Positions 1 through 11,240 of a DNA stretch of 64,000 nt are shown one piece after another. Each line of letters starts with the position of its first letter. Positions within the stretch are counted from its first letter, which is position 1. Source of the DNA: Polymyxa betae (Eukaryota; Endomyxa; Phytomyxea; Plasmodiophorida; Plasmodiophoridae). The notes beneath the pieces are model-generated. The model saw only the letters and a list, made by a program, of their open reading frames with translations, was not told the DNA's origin and made no database searches. Position numbers and translations under genes: made by a program. Location of the stretch: positions 62,001 to 126,000 of the forward strand of contig RBZT01000404.1 of NCBI GenBank assembly GCA_003693705.1, given 5' to 3'.

Positions 1-281
1 TGCAGACTCTGTAAAAATATTTCGATGAATAGGAATGTACCTGCAAAATTATCATTCATTGAAACAACGATCAACACAAAATAAAGGGCAACCGTGGAGG
101 TCGGTCAGAATCAGAAATGGGGGATTCAGCAGCTAAACTCGCCTGATTTTCATCCAGAAGATTGATTGCAGCCTCAGCAGTTAATCGCTGTTCCAGTAAG
201 TATCTAGACCTAAAGTTCAGACTTAGAACTTACGCAAACACACGAAGACTCTCTGATTACCGTCGTGATAACCATTTCAGC

Positions 282-838
282 TCAAGTTTGGCAGTGCGTT
301 GAACAGCGATAGTTAATCGCGAAATCTAAACCAAATTTTAGACACAGAAATTGATACATTTGAATTCCAGTAATTATGGAATTCCGAATATACAGATCAA
401 CCTGTGCCAGGTCAAGCGGGTTCAGCTGTCCAGCTTGTTCTACAAAAGCATCAAAATGAGCCTGAAGACCACCATCCAGCGAATCTGCTTTCAGATGTCT
501 GCTGATTAGCAATTCCTGAATAAATCGATCAGATACGTGATCACTGCAAGTTCTTTGCTCACCTCCAGCTCGACGATACAATCCTCCAGCAGATGCTCTG
601 GTGATTTATACTTAATCACTTTAGATAGGATATCTTCAGGCCTATACAGCACGGTTTGAGGCTCGGTCGTGAGATGCATAAGAGATTCGCGATACTCATT
701 GGATGGGTTGCAAGGAACGCGTCTCCAAAGACGAGAAACAGATTTATATGATCGAGACAGAATGCTCGCTATCGCCAACAGCAACGTATCGTCTGAGCGA
801 AAATTCGGAACTTGACTTAAGGCGAATGGATCTAGCAA
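282..838 (-). CDS. Unidentified multi-exon gene, partial
   Basis: Two protein-like minus-strand stretches join well across a 46-bp-class intron. The upstream piece contains DDTLLLAIASILSRSYKSV and ends in ...DCIVELE. The donor gtgagc follows, and after the acceptor the frame continues ELLISRHLKADSLDGG to ...NPLDLAQ. A further downstream exon (YLLEQRLTAEAAINLL) may lie at about 100-210. The content is helical, leucine-rich and acidic, with no membrane segment. I do not recognise the family. Start and end are not resolved, so the interval covers only the two clearest exons. Confidence 0.4.
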
Positions 839-2522
839 ATACCTCGACGAGGATATTTGATTTTGTACTTCGTGATGAGTTCAATTTCTTCATCAGACGC
901 ATCTCTGGAGTCAAAGATCTCTGGACCTTGCTCCTAAAGAGTACTGGTTCAACCAAGGACGAATGAAAACCCAGTAAATTGGAAGGGCCCTACACTATAC
1001 AGCTGCCGTCGATGAGCTCGGTGATTCAACCAAAAGGGTCGACTGAAATCTTCATTGGCGTCTCTTATCCAGGCAGTCAAGCCAAGATTCACTCCTCGCC
1101 ATAGTGGTGCCACTTCCCACATTTGAAATGCTTCTCTCGTTGGAACCATGCTGCTTGAACAATCGTAAATCGCTACCCGGAACAGCGGAACAGCCAACAG
1201 CTTACTAATTAGCTGAAGAAGACTTCGATGACTGAGCTCGATTGTTAGTAGAAGAATGGCTGTCTTGGCGAAGGAGCTCTGTGAATTAGTTAATAACTGA
1301 TTTCAAAGTATAGGCAATAATTAATAGAATAATGATTGTTGTTGGAACAAACAGAAATTAATTCGCCCCACTCTGTCGTGAGTCCGGCCAGAACTTTTCA
1401 TCATCGAAGGAAATCGATTTCGAGCTGAGATCGGAATGTCTGGAGCCAGGTCAATGCTGATAAATGATTGTATATAGCAATTACAAAAGCAGACTCTGAA
1501 GTTCAGCGACATTGTAGGTGACATTATCTTGCTGCCCAAATGGAAAGAATCGCACCGGCTCGAGTTTATCTGTTCCAATCATCGGATAGCTGGGCGGATC
1601 GGGCGCCATAGAAGTCCAACGAAAAGATAAGCGACCCTTTGTTCAATCAGCATAACGGCACTCAAGCATACAGTGTTCGATAAGAATTAAAGCAAATGTG
1701 GTAACAATCGCAGAAAAACGTGAATAAACTTACAGCATCTTTATATTGAGATCCAAGCTCAGAAAACTGAGATCCATCTGTATCAAGAAATTCTCTATCA
1801 CGCCTTCTCTAAAAAAAAGAATTCCAAATTAGTGAACTTAGTTACTGATTTCAAAAATAAGATTCAATCGTAAATTGTAAACACAGCACCGAGCAATGAC
1901 CAATTACCCGTTTCGTTTGGATCATGCTATTGGGCCTAGAGAGACTGGACTGTTGATCTGCACATTTAGCCAGAATTGTATGTCGCTATGGTATGAGCGA
2001 TACCAGGAGCAAATGGTGTGAAACCCCCACCTGATATCCGCACCAGGTCGTATTGTGCTGCGCTGCATCTTTTAGTCCGTGATGATTACCGATTACCTGT
2101 AGCACCGATTTCTCGCTGGTTTCCGCTGAAAGGACAAGGATCGTCGCATTGTCAACAACACCATAGTTTTTAGAGAACTGCATACAGATATACCTGATAC
2201 ACATTTCGGAAGATAGGATTTTCGTAGAATACGGATCACAATACACAGCCGACAACAACAAGATAATGAAATTGTTCGAGGTTTCTATTTACATGTTTAC
2301 AATGATCAATTACTTCGAAGAATGACCACTGAGAAAGAACCGGATCCGGGATCCTGTATCTGAGACACATGACATGATGTGTCACATGTTGCTTCTGTTA
2401 AGTGTGAGCGGCCTCCTCCCTCTTGCATCTCTGTATTTGGCTGGACTGGAGCGGTCTTTTTAGAATTCAAATTTCGTCTGTTTCGTGGGCACAACGAATC
2501 ATCTACAGATCCATTTAAACAC
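839..2522. other. No resolvable gene
   Basis: AT-rich stretch with several short minus-strand open frames (about 1321-1578 and 1986-2261). They may be upstream exons of the minus gene before it, or chance. No domain or motif is recognisable. Donor- and acceptor-like sites occur but no chain of exons is convincing. Confidence 0.4.
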
Positions 2523-3043
2523 ATGACGGTCGCTGGCCATTCGACTCGTGTGACTCGGCTTTATCGTCAAGCGCGGCGTAACCTGCTTGATTGGGTCATT
2601 TCCAGGTCTGTCTGCATCTGTTTAGCTGAACGATACATGGCATATCTATCGTCAAACTCAGCAACGCTAGCGCGAACTAACCGTCAGTTTGTAGAGAAAT
2701 ATTCGAAATTGAAGCGAAGAAGCTTCGGGCCCAGTTCGACGCCAATCGATCTGCTACGGGCGTCATCGCTGAGAAAATCTTAAAGCAGGGCGAACAACAG
2801 CTTAATGAAAAACGTCACCCAGATCCTTATAAATGTGAGTACTCTTTTAGAGTATTGTTCTGGACCAATAACGTGCTAAGTGTTGTCTGAATCAGATATC
2901 TACATGCCTGGAGGGACTAAATTCATGTCAGTATTTAAAATTGACTCTGCGCATCACTCTAGATGATGATCTTTGACTGCAGGCGTAATCACCCTCCACC
3001 AGCTGAGATTCTCCATCGCAATATCGATGTGAACTTCGTTTAG
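2523..3043 (+). CDS. NDUFB9: NADH dehydrogenase (complex I) B22/NDUFB9-like LYR protein
   Basis: Accessory subunit of mitochondrial complex I. Four exons (2523-2605, 2695-2834, 2896-2926, 2983-3043) give 104 aa with an exactly closing frame. The N-terminus carries the LYR motif (TRLYRQARRNLLDW, about aa 11-24) that in this family binds the mitochondrial acyl carrier protein. It is followed by a basic helix (KLRAQFDANR) and the C-terminal HPDPYKYIYMPGGTKFMRN segment typical of NDUFB9. The length suits fungal homologues. The exon 1 frame stays open through the first intron, which makes an unspliced reading look longer; the spliced form restores family similarity. All introns are GT-AG, 56-89 bp. 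No presequence is evident, as usual for this subunit. Confident by motif order; subunit name by family knowledge. Confidence 0.85.
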
Positions 3044-3126
3044 ATTTAACGAGGTCTACAACCGTTTCAGTCGAAGACTATCATGGTTTATTAAAGACCA
3101 GATTGTTGAAACTGCCAGATTTGCTC

Positions 3127-3728
3127 TCATGGTAATATCGTTGAGCTGTTACGGAAACAGCAACGTTGTACGAGCCTTCGCGCGTAAGGAACGAAGCTAA
3201 GCGCCACCCAAACCAAAGATAAGGTTTGCATTATAACTACAGCCAACAGTACTGGCTTCAGCCAGATTCTGTTTTGTCGGTCTATAACAATTTTGAGTTA
3301 GATCACAAGCATGGGCTATGTTTGATCGCCACTCACATGATAGCAGAAACGCACTCAATGCAGTTAAACCTGCCCATAACAGTACCGCACCAATTCGGTG
3401 AGGGCGAGTCATCGCACGAAGCAGTTTTTTTCCTCCGACCATGAAGAACACAGCTCCAAATATCGCCGCGGAACCCAGAAGCGATAATGTAAAGAATTTA
3501 TAGGGCTTCGTGATCACAATTGTGCTTAAACATAAAGAAAAGACCCCGAAACCGACACAGACGAGAAATCCCACGAGACGCTGGTTTACAAATGAGCGAC
3601 GATAATTTTCAACAAACATTGCTTACGGTTTTATATGAAAGCGACTTGCATATTGACTCGTTGGAGCTTGCAGATGAAGATTTCGGATTCGTTGATGTCG
3701 AAGAAAAATTTGGGATACCGAATGCCAT
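3127..3728 (-). CDS. SFT2: SFT2-family vesicle transport protein
   Basis: Golgi/endosome tetraspan protein of the Got1/SFT2 family, which acts in fusion of endosome-derived vesicles with the Golgi. Three exons (3627-3728, 3337-3580, 3127-3236) encode 151 aa. The N-terminal cytosolic segment is Ser/Asn-rich. Then comes LSYKTRLVGFLVCVGFG, the family's entry into TM1, followed by three more hydrophobic segments and the terminal motif SLVWVALSFVPYARRLV. Introns are 46 and 100 bp. Reading through the second intron gives a false C-terminus; splicing recovers the last membrane segment. The start was chosen as the ATG that leads in frame into the spliced LSYKTR segment. It lies 117 bp downstream of the methyltransferase stop on the same strand. 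Confidence 0.85.
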
Positions 3729-3845
3729 TGGTTTGGATGTTATGGATTAAAAATACTAATAAACCGGAATTAGCTTCATGCGAGATGGAAGATGTCGGAA
3801 GATGGAAACAAGCTGTGGACTCACGTCAGGTCATAATCTATTTTA

Positions 3846-4675
3846 TTAAAAAATATGCCGATTTCCATCGTGCTCAGTTGACTGTTTCAGTTCAGCAGTA
3901 ACAGTATGTACATAAACTAATGTCAGTTGATGATTCGGAATAACATCGCTGACATCAATAACAGCATCAGGCGATGTCTCCAATGGAAAGACATAGCATA
4001 TAATCTAAGAACGAGGTTCAAGCGACCTGTCCTAAGCCATGATATCACCGACTTACCCGAGCTCCAACCTTCAAACTCGACAACAAAACCGGCAATAACC
4101 GCCTCTGGACCCTACCAGAATCATGGCTTGAATTCTTTTGTTGATTGACATTTTTCAGATTTACCTTGGTGTTAGAAAAAGCCATACAATGGTAGCCTCG
4201 CCAAGAATGTTTTCAATTTCGGGGGCGAAGAAATCGTGCTTGAAAAAACAGAGACGACGAGCAGCAGCTTCATTACGCTGCCGTAGCGATGCTTGACCTT
4301 GCAGGGCTTTGGACAGGATCCTTTCGTCGTATTCGATGCCGATTGCTCTGCAACCATAGTGCTCGGCGACAGCAATGGCTAAGCCTGATAAAATATCATG
4401 GGCTGAGTTGATTATCTGCAAGCGAACTGACGCCCATCTCCACAACCCAGGTCGATGAAAACGTCGGTATTCCTGACAGCGATACGGCTGAGAACTGCAT
4501 CCAAAATAGGCTGTGGAGTTGGAACGTATGGACAAGGACGATATTCGTCATTGGCTCGAGCAGCCAGTGGTCGTTGACGTAAGGCATATTTACGAATAAG
4601 ATCCTGCAAGCGATTTCTATTGCTATGTGAGGTACTGCGCTGCTGGTGTCTGCCAAATAAATTCAGACATAACAC
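3846..4675 (-). CDS. SAM-dependent methyltransferase, FAM173/ATPSCKMT type
   Basis: Class I methyltransferase resembling the FAM173 family, whose animal members methylate lysines of mitochondrial proteins (ATP synthase c subunit, adenine nucleotide translocase). Four exons (4432-4675, 4165-4384, 4057-4111, 3846-4004) give 225 aa. Visible in order: YVPTPQPILDAVL (family signature before the fold), motif I DVFIDLGCGDGR with the SAM-binding loop at about aa 76-87, acidic motif II AIGIEYDE, then TIVWLFLTPR and a basic helix LLPVLLSSLKVGARI. The first ~50 aa are Arg-rich (NRNRLQDLIRKYALRQR) and could be a mitochondrial presequence. The substrate is an inference from family only; another small-protein lysine methyltransferase is possible. 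Confidence 0.75.
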
Positions 4676-5160
4676 ATATCTTCGAAGATTTTCGAGTTCT
4701 ACTTGGATGGTTGCTTGCAGCCTGTTGAAGGGTCACATTCGATCAATTCACTTCCATCACGTGACATAGTGGATTGTTCGAACTTTGAAGCGGGAGGTTC
4801 TACCTATGATTTGTAGAGATTATTAAGAGGGAGGCTTCGCATTCGCATAAATTGTATCGTCTCTCATTTGTCGATCCATATGACCGCTTTACCTATCAGA
4901 ATGCATTCTTGTCACTGAATGCTTCTGAGACAACAATTCAACACGCTGTGGAGGGCTTCTGCTTAGCTTCTTATGGATGCGATATCTTTCACATTCTGTT
5001 TTCGCTTCGTCCGCTACGTACAATATGATTTGTGGGAAACCGGTACTGTGATTGTATCAAACAATGAATCTATGCTGTTTGATTGCAGGGATAACCAAAA
5101 ACAGAGCTCACGTGCAGAGCAACTCAGTTGAATTTGAGGGTCAAAGCGATTTAATTTTAG
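4676..5160. other. Intergenic, no gene seen
   Basis: About 485 bp between the methyltransferase start and the 3' end of cytochrome b5, both on the minus strand. It should hold the methyltransferase promoter. No open frame of note and no recognisable element. Confidence 0.5.
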
Positions 5161-5467
5161 TTATTTCTTTAGAGTTCCAATTTCGAACTTCACCATAAAC
5201 TTGGCTACTGATTTCGGATGTCCAACATTGTCAAACGCCTTGCTAGCATCTGTTCCCTATCAAATTACACTCTCAGTCATAAATCGAAGGAACCAGTTCC
5301 TTTAAATATACCGAATGGTGTTCAATCACTTGCTTTCCTCCAGGATGTTCGGCTTTGAACGCGTCGAGGTTGTAGACCTTGTCGTGAATGGCAACCCAGC
5401 TCTGGGCCTTGTGCGATTTGATATCGTCAATGGAATAAGCAACAGCGCTACTCATCGCTTTAGGCAA
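5161..5467 (-). CDS. Cytochrome b5 (soluble, single domain)
   Basis: Small haem electron carrier. Two exons (5312-5467, 5257-5311 intron, 5161-5256) encode 83 aa. The fold is complete: SIDDIKSHKAQSWVAIHDKVYNL, then HPGG with the first haem-ligand His, and after splicing GTDASKAFDNVGHP with the second haem His in GH. The protein ends soon after (FMVKFEIGTLKK) with no C-terminal membrane anchor, so it is probably cytosolic, unlike ER or outer-membrane cytochrome b5. A second in-frame ATG 12 bases downstream (MSSAVAY) is an equally good start. Reading into the intron gives a false end. Partner reductase or acceptor cannot be told from context. Confidence 0.88.
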
Positions 5468-5500
5468 CTGAAGTTATCACCAAAAAGTCAGTGTTCCCAA

Positions 5501-5630
5501 TTGAGTTATATGTATTCTATAACTGGGCTCAACAGTTCTATAACTCATCACAGATATGTACTCCATTGAGTTATATGTATTCTATAACTGGGCTCAACAG
5601 TTCTATAACTCATCACAGATATGTACTCCA
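5501..5630. repeat. Perfect 65-bp tandem duplication
   Basis: Two head-to-tail 65-bp copies (5501-5565 and 5566-5630) appear identical at every base, with the first three bases of a third copy. The unit contains an internal inverted motif (gttatatg...cataac-like, TTCTATAACT). It lies in the ~300-bp gap upstream of cytochrome b5 and downstream of the VWD gene, so it may overlap the cytochrome b5 promoter. Identity of the copies implies a recent event or an assembly artefact. Confidence 0.9.
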
Positions 5631-5766
5631 TTGTCAGCACCGACCCCATTTTAGCAGGCAGTCCCGGCACAGGGCTGCAGTAACAGGTACTGTGGAATGG
5701 TGGTAACGTGATTAGGATCACCTCTCCATGCCAGCCATAAGCCATTAGTCAATCATTTCGAATTTA

Positions 5767-8305
5767 TTAGTTTCGAGAAGCATCGGTTTGGGTCTCTAAA
5801 TAATTCGAATCTAATGATGGTTGAGTGGAAGGTTGAGTTCCGTTGCCTGGGAGTGCTTGTCCAAGCCGGCTGCGCTGTTGGCCGTTAGCGGATCCGAAAG
5901 ACCCTGAATCAGCCCCGGACGATCCATTGTCGCCTGGTAAACCCTGAGCTTGTGCTCCAGAAAATTGCTGCAGTTCTGAACCTTTGCCAGGGACGGTTTC
6001 TGCTTGGCCGCCAGCACCTTGACCTTGGACGCTAGCGCCTTGTGCTTGTCCCCCGAGCCCTTGAGCAGGCAGTCCTTGCGATTGGGTGCCAAATCCTTGA
6101 CGATCGGCATTTGACTTCATCATCATGCCTCTATCTTTTTCACGTCCTCGGCCAATTCCAGTCACCATTTGACCAGGCATTTGTCCTGCCATTCCAGGCG
6201 CCATTTGTCCAGTCATTTGCCCCATTCCACCGAATCCCATTCCCATATCACCTTGAGAGACCATCATGGGGGTACCGCCGACCGCCACCGGATGTTGTAC
6301 CATCATCTGCTGCTGAGGAACGAGGATTCCTGCTCGCTGCTGATTGGCCGGACGTTGCTGCATCTGCTGTTGAGGCATCCGCTGCCGAGCTTGCCCCTGA
6401 GATGCTGGCGCTGCCACAGCTTGCTGCGCAGGCATCGCTTGCATTTGTTGAGCAGGCATAGCGGCCATTGGCATGGCTGCAACTGGCTGAGCTGGCATGG
6501 CAGGCACTGCTGCGACCGGCATGACTGGAGCTGCAGGTACCATAGCGACCGTCGAAGGCGCAGGGGTTTTGGCGACCAGGACCGTCTGTACAGCTGGCTG
6601 AGCGGCTTGCTGAAACAGCTGGAGAGGGATCTCGGGAGCTGGCGGTGCTTCCTTAATTTCAGATGCTGGCACCTCCCGTTGTCGAACAATGGTGGCGATC
6701 TGGAACTGTTTGACTGGAGGTCGAGAAGCAGTCGTTGGCGCTGGGGTTGGCGCCGGAGTTGGCATTGTCGTAGAAGGTGCAGGAGTGGTAGTTGCCGCAG
6801 GAGTCGGGACCGTTGTTGACGCAGGACTTGGCACAGAGGCAGCTTTCGCCGCTTTCGGGTTTGCCTGCTTTGGCGAGTGCTGTTTAGGTCGGGATTCAGG
6901 CTGATCTTGTTCTTCATCAATCGGAATTCGTCGACGTCGAGGAGTATCTTGCATTTCCTCCGCACGCGGGATAGGCGACGACTTGGCTTCTAGCTTAACA
7001 TTCGGTGATGGAGGCTGGATGACAACAACCGGGGCCTCGATATCGAAGTGCAAGCGAAGTTTCTGAGCAATCATTCCTGAGGTATTGTTCGAGTTCTCAA
7101 CGCTGGCCATTGTACTGAATGCATTATCGTAGGGAATACCCACCTGGAATGGGAGTCAGATTCAATATGATACGGTGCAGAACAAAACCGACCTGCAAAG
7201 ATTGAGGCGACCAGCGAGTTGTTCGAGGAACCAGATAATCCGCCTTTGATCGGGACTGCTCGACGTAGATGTGTTTCAGTTCGTAGGTAACTCCTGAATT
7301 TGGACGAATCTCCTCTGGTCGTTTCGTGACTGTTCGAGTCAAAATATCATCCAGTTTAATCAACGTCGTTCGCTTTGTTGCATTCTGCCAGTCTGGTAGC
7401 GAAAGCTGTCGCGATCGGTTCATGGCTGTCACAAAAGAAAGCATCGTAGAATGGGCTGCTTGCTCTGCACCTGGACCCAGAGACTTGTCGTAAATACAAG
7501 ACTCGACGAAGGAGGCGAACAGAGCGTCTTCGTTCATGCGACTGGGCTCTTGTCCAGCCAGACATTGTTGATAGACTTGTTTCATGACGCTTTCGCTCTC
7601 GAACACGGGGTTGGATGGAATCACTCTGTCATCCGGTACTTGAGCTGGAGCGACAGTTGCTAGCGGTCTCATCATGGCAGAAGTGCCGTTGCTTGCCTTC
7701 AAGGCCGTGCTCAGGTTGGAGCACTGATTACCCGAGATGATGGCATCCATTGTGGTGAATGGTTCAACAAACTGGGTGATGTTGACAGGGCGTTTCTGAG
7801 GGCCTGAACAGTCTCCACACATACCCGAGCATTTGTTGATCTTTTTTGCCAGAACCCCGAATGAGAACGGTGCGAAGTCCAGAGTGATTTGGCCGCCATC
7901 AACTTCGATTTCCATCTGAAACAGATCGGGTTTCTTATGGATTTTGGTTTGGAATCGTGGATCGATTGAGTATTGAGCAGGATCGTTTACAAGGTCGCCG
8001 TTGATAATCGTTTGCGACGAATTTGATGATGGCGCTTGCACGATAAGGTCACATCCGTCTTGACGAACACGAATGCGACAATAATCGATGATGCTTACAG
8101 CGCCGCGCTTCTCATTCATACATTGGACTTCGACAGAATCGGTCTTGAACACCTGATGCAGACCAGAGCCTTGCCAATCATAGAATGTTTTCCCATCACA
8201 CATCAGGTAGTGTGGATCACCGGTTCCGATACACATGCAATCGGCTGAAACCAGAGCCGGCAACAGCAGAATTAAACAGATTCCAGTAACCGTGGTCAGG
8301 AACAT
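5767..8305 (-). CDS. Secreted protein with von Willebrand D-like domain and low-complexity tail
   Basis: Two exons (7193-8305, 5767-7143) joined by a 49-bp intron encode 829 aa. A signal peptide is clear (MFLTTVTGICLILLLPALVSA, cut near Ala-21/Asp-22). The VWD core follows: CIGTGDPHYLMCDGKTFYDW, then GSGLHQVF, paired cysteines and CSGMCGDCSG near aa 185-194, the place of the second conserved VWD cysteine cluster. Several NxS/T sites occur. From about aa 370 the chain becomes disordered: P/A/T-rich, then M/Q/A-rich with repeats such as PAQQMQAMPAQQ and MGMGFGGMGQMTGQM, ending in a G/Q/S-rich region. It looks like an extracellular matrix or wall-type protein. The biological role is unknown; VWD is familiar mainly from animals. 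Confidence 0.75.
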
Positions 8306-8495
8306 AATTATAGATTAAATTTGATGTTAACTTAGTATAGAAATGAATAATGACGGTGGTGAGCAAGTCAATCACACGTGACGACACTGTGGGTGTTGCA
8401 TGACTCAATCAACTTCTCAATGCTAGTGTTGAATGATTTGTCTTTTATCCACAGGGATCTGCCAATACGACTATAGATGCAGAAATCCTAAACAT

Positions 8496-8747
8496 TTACA
8501 CGACATTCCAAACAGTGTTTTCGACAAATTCGTGCTTGTGGAGCACGCTCGTTATTGATGACAAACATTGTTGTGAGCTAAGAAGCTCGGTTGGTGGCAG
8601 CCAGTTGTTTAGATGTAGAAGCCATTGGTACTGATTCCGCTGACAAGAAAATAGGGTAGGACGTTCGATCACTGTCTCTTGATCGACTGGATCTGCAATA
8701 GAATTCTGGACATCGTTCCAAACAACGCATGTTTCATTCGATTTCAT
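8496..8747 (-). CDS. Hypothetical ORF, possibly first exon of a small gene
   Basis: An 83-codon frame beginning MKSNETCVVWNDVQN with normal amino acid composition. A plausible further exon lies at about 8390-8470 (RIGRSLWIKDKSF), but the intron joining them would be only 29 bp, shorter than any other here. No homology recognised. It could be a real small gene or chance. Confidence 0.2.
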   Translation of the reverse strand: MKSNETCVVWNDVQNSIADPVDQETVIERPTLFSCQRNQYQWLLHLNNWLPPTELLSSQQCLSSITSVLHKHEFVENTVWNVV

Positions 8748-8779
8748 TTTTGGCGTTTAAAAAAACCCTCCCAGTTTCC

Positions 8780-9500
8780 ATCAAGTAACGTTGCTTCTTC
8801 AGAATGCTGAAAGCATTTTGAAATTGTGAGTACCTTCCCGGTGAATAAAGCTCAAACAATAGCCGTGAGAGAGCCTTTTAGAATGAAATCAGCTTTGTTT
8901 TGGCCTTTTACACGTTCACTGGACCCTCTTACCTCCATATCATCCAACCATGATTCTTTGTAGATTGTTGCTGAATCATTTTCAGATTGCACCGAAGAAT
9001 GGGAAATTACAAGTAGAGTTATACTTCACATTTTCTGGCAATCTATCCGGAAGATTGAACTGCGGAGCGATGGCCCATTGTCTTGCGATTACAAATGCAT
9101 CATTTTACTTGAAGTTAAGCTCCCTCAGCAATGTATTTTTATTACATAACAGTTTCCACATCAGTTTAATAATACATGTTCGGTTTCATTTCCAGACGCT
9201 TCCACCAAGGTGGCACTCGAATTAGTTCGGCTTGAGATTGTTTTCCTTGCCAAAGACGTGCGCTGTGCAAACCCTTCTGGTTGGATACAGTACAGAAGGC
9301 ATTTTTTCCAAAAACAGCAGATTTTCAACATTGAATCCAATTTGCATGACAAAAGAAGTCTCGAAGCATTGCGGATCACCAGAAAAGGGCAACAATTTTG
9401 CTCAGTTTCCGGCGGTCTTTCCATGCCTTGCTCAGCTAGCAAAACTTGCTTGCATAGAAGGAACCAGAACGTGAGCTGATAGCCCAACAATTGCAAGCAA
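8780..9500 (+). other. Probable coding exons, gene not resolved
   Basis: Plus-strand open stretches with protein-like composition occur at about 8820-8950 (AVREPFRMKSALFWPF), 8975-9120 (SDCTEEWEITSRVILHIFW) and 9190-9479 (TKVALELVRLEIVFLAKDV). The last frame ends in a stop at 9477-9479. They are separated by good acceptor sites (ttttcag, tttccag), which suggests a small multi-exon plus-strand gene. I could not find one consistent splice chain and recognise no family. Confidence 0.3.
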
Positions 9501-9699
9501 GCGTTTTCGTTGGAATTGGTCACAATCTGGATTGTTGAAACAAGACCATTTAATTTTAATGCCAGTTAGTGTTAAAACCATCAGAATGATATGACTACTT
9601 TCAAAGCCTCTCAAATCGCCCATCCGGTTTAGCGGAAACAAAGTGACTGGGGATCATGGTACTACTGTATTCAGCGACTGTATTAATGCCAATTTCCTA

Positions 9700-10060
9700 C
9701 GCACTATAAATCCAGCGTTATCGGGCGGATTAGTGGAAGGAGGCAATCAAATCGGAGCTCGAATCGTTAGCCGAGAACAATACCTGGGTGTTAGTGAACG
9801 TACAGTATAATAACCGGCATGTAATAGCTCGATGTGGGTATTTGCTGTCAAATACAATTAATCGGATTGTTCAGTTGAACATTTCAAAGCCCGATTAGTG
9901 GCACGGGGAGACTCTCAAATAGTTGGAGTCGATTTTAACGAAACATACGTCCTTGTTGCACCTGTCTCGTGGTTCCGGCTGTTGATTGCACTAGGTGCGA
10001 ATTACGACTTTGATCTCGAACAGAGTTTATCGTCATTTGTCCTATCAGGAATAGGACAAC
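9700..10060 (+). pseudogene. Relic of Ty1/copia retrotransposon reverse transcriptase
   Basis: Degenerate copy of the start of a copia-type RT. At 9737-9795 the frame reads EAIKSELESLAENNTWVLV, the conserved lead-in to the RT domain. At about 9880-10020 it reads FKARLVARG, DSQIVGVDFNETY and IALGANYDFDLEQ, the standard copia signature. The two parts need a frame change between them, and similarity is lost after 10050 where the catalytic motifs should follow. No LTRs, integrase or YVDD motif are visible nearby. This is an old, truncated insertion. Confidence 0.8.
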
Positions 10061-10440
10061 ATTGTTTCTTCATATATGCCATCAAAACTTTGATAACAGT
10101 GCGGCGTCATGCTAATCGGTCGCTTTTCATTGCAGTGTTCGCATTACTTAATTGCGATGGGTGCCGGTGAGTTTATCGATGTTCGTTCATCAGTTTCGTG
10201 CACATGGCCGACTTTGAGCTGCCTCTTGTGTCAGAGAACATCGGGTGCTGTAGCCATTTCTAATCCAGATTCGATGTATCCGCAAAGCATCTGCACCTGA
10301 TGGTTCGCTGTTCTATAATGTCATGATCTCAACCACAGCGAGGAACACATTTTTTTTGGATATTTTATATATCCATGTTCGCATGCAACAAATCGACAGT
10401 CACAGAGAAGTAGGTAAACAGTTTTGCGGACAGATCAAGC

Positions 10441-10466
10441 TGAGGGTAGCTCAGTCCGATTAACGC
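10441..10466 (+). repeat. Inverted repeat copy A with tRNA A-box-like core
   Basis: A 26-bp segment containing GGGTAGCTCAGT matches 24 of 26 positions, in opposite orientation, with 12028-12053. GGGTAGCTCAGT resembles the 5' part of a tRNA (A box). A following B box is only weakly suggested near 10490-10505, so this is not a functional tRNA. It may be the head of a tRNA-derived short interspersed element or the end of a diverged LTR-like repeat. Confidence 0.6.
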
Positions 10467-10665
10467 ATTACGCACATTCTGGGCAGAATATTCTCGACTT
10501 TGTGTGCCTTTCGTAGCTTCCGTTCGCGCGTTTCTGGTGCCCTGGCCGTGTATTCCTTAGTATCTCATCTTCCGGTTATTCTGATTCCAAATCTCTACTC
10601 CATCCTCAAATTTGGTTTATAACATATAACGTCCGTTTGTCATGACCTTGTAACCTCGTCAGACC

Positions 10666-11182
10666 TTGACTACGTTACAGAATAATATCTTCTGTGATGA
10701 CCCCCCTTTATTTGATAGTTTCAACCCAATACAGCCCAAAGATCTTCTTGCGACTGAGGGCATCGAGCGCAACATCAGGCTTCAGTTCGAGCGTCTCGAC
10801 TACTCCAGGCTCTTCTTGCCGACGCTCAACAAAAGGATGGAGATGTAGGCTCTTCCAATGTGCCCTACGTGTTCGTGACAGCTCTCCGTGCAACGACGAT
10901 CACAAGTCTGCTTATATCCAAGTCATGAACATGTTCGGCTATTGGGGGCCACGGACAAAGAGACATATTACTCAGGCAAAGTTGGACAAGTACACGGGGT
11001 GGCACCACAACTTGGACGAGTTCGAGCCCGCCACCGACCTTGTGAACGAGATGCTTGTCGAGATACAGGATGACCGCGGTCACGTTCCAGCAGGCGACTT
11101 CGAGATCTCTGACAACGATCTGATGGCGGAGGAATTGCATCTCATGGGCATCCATCTTTGTGTTCGACGACGGCTTGCCTGA
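10666..11182 (+). pseudogene. Decayed coding-like sequence, unidentified
   Basis: A locally GC-richer stretch with protein-like reading in two plus frames: DLLATEGIERNIRLQFERLD early, then after a frame change HITQAKLDKYTGWHHNLDEF and TDLVNEMLVEIQDDRGHVP. The pieces do not join through an obvious intron. Lying between two inverted repeats (10441 and 12028), it may be the remains of a mobile element's gene or an unrelated broken gene. No family recognised. Confidence 0.3.
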
Positions 11183-11240
11183 TCGGACTGAAATCGTCGT
11201 CCTTTTCGTCACCACCCCTCTTCTTCCGTTTAGTTCTTAA

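Noticed and set aside
3592-3750. Plus-strand acidic frame beginning MSDDNFQQTLLTVLYESD
   Set aside because: It overlaps, in antisense, the spliced N-terminus of SFT2, whose three exons close a frame with family motifs.
6042-6819. Long plus-strand frames rich in Leu/His/Arg/Ser
   Set aside because: Mirror of the repetitive Q/P/A-rich minus-strand exon of the VWD protein; composition is that of a shadow frame.
10446-10520. Functional tRNA gene
   Set aside because: Only an A-box-like part is present; no acceptor, anticodon or T arm pairing can be drawn.
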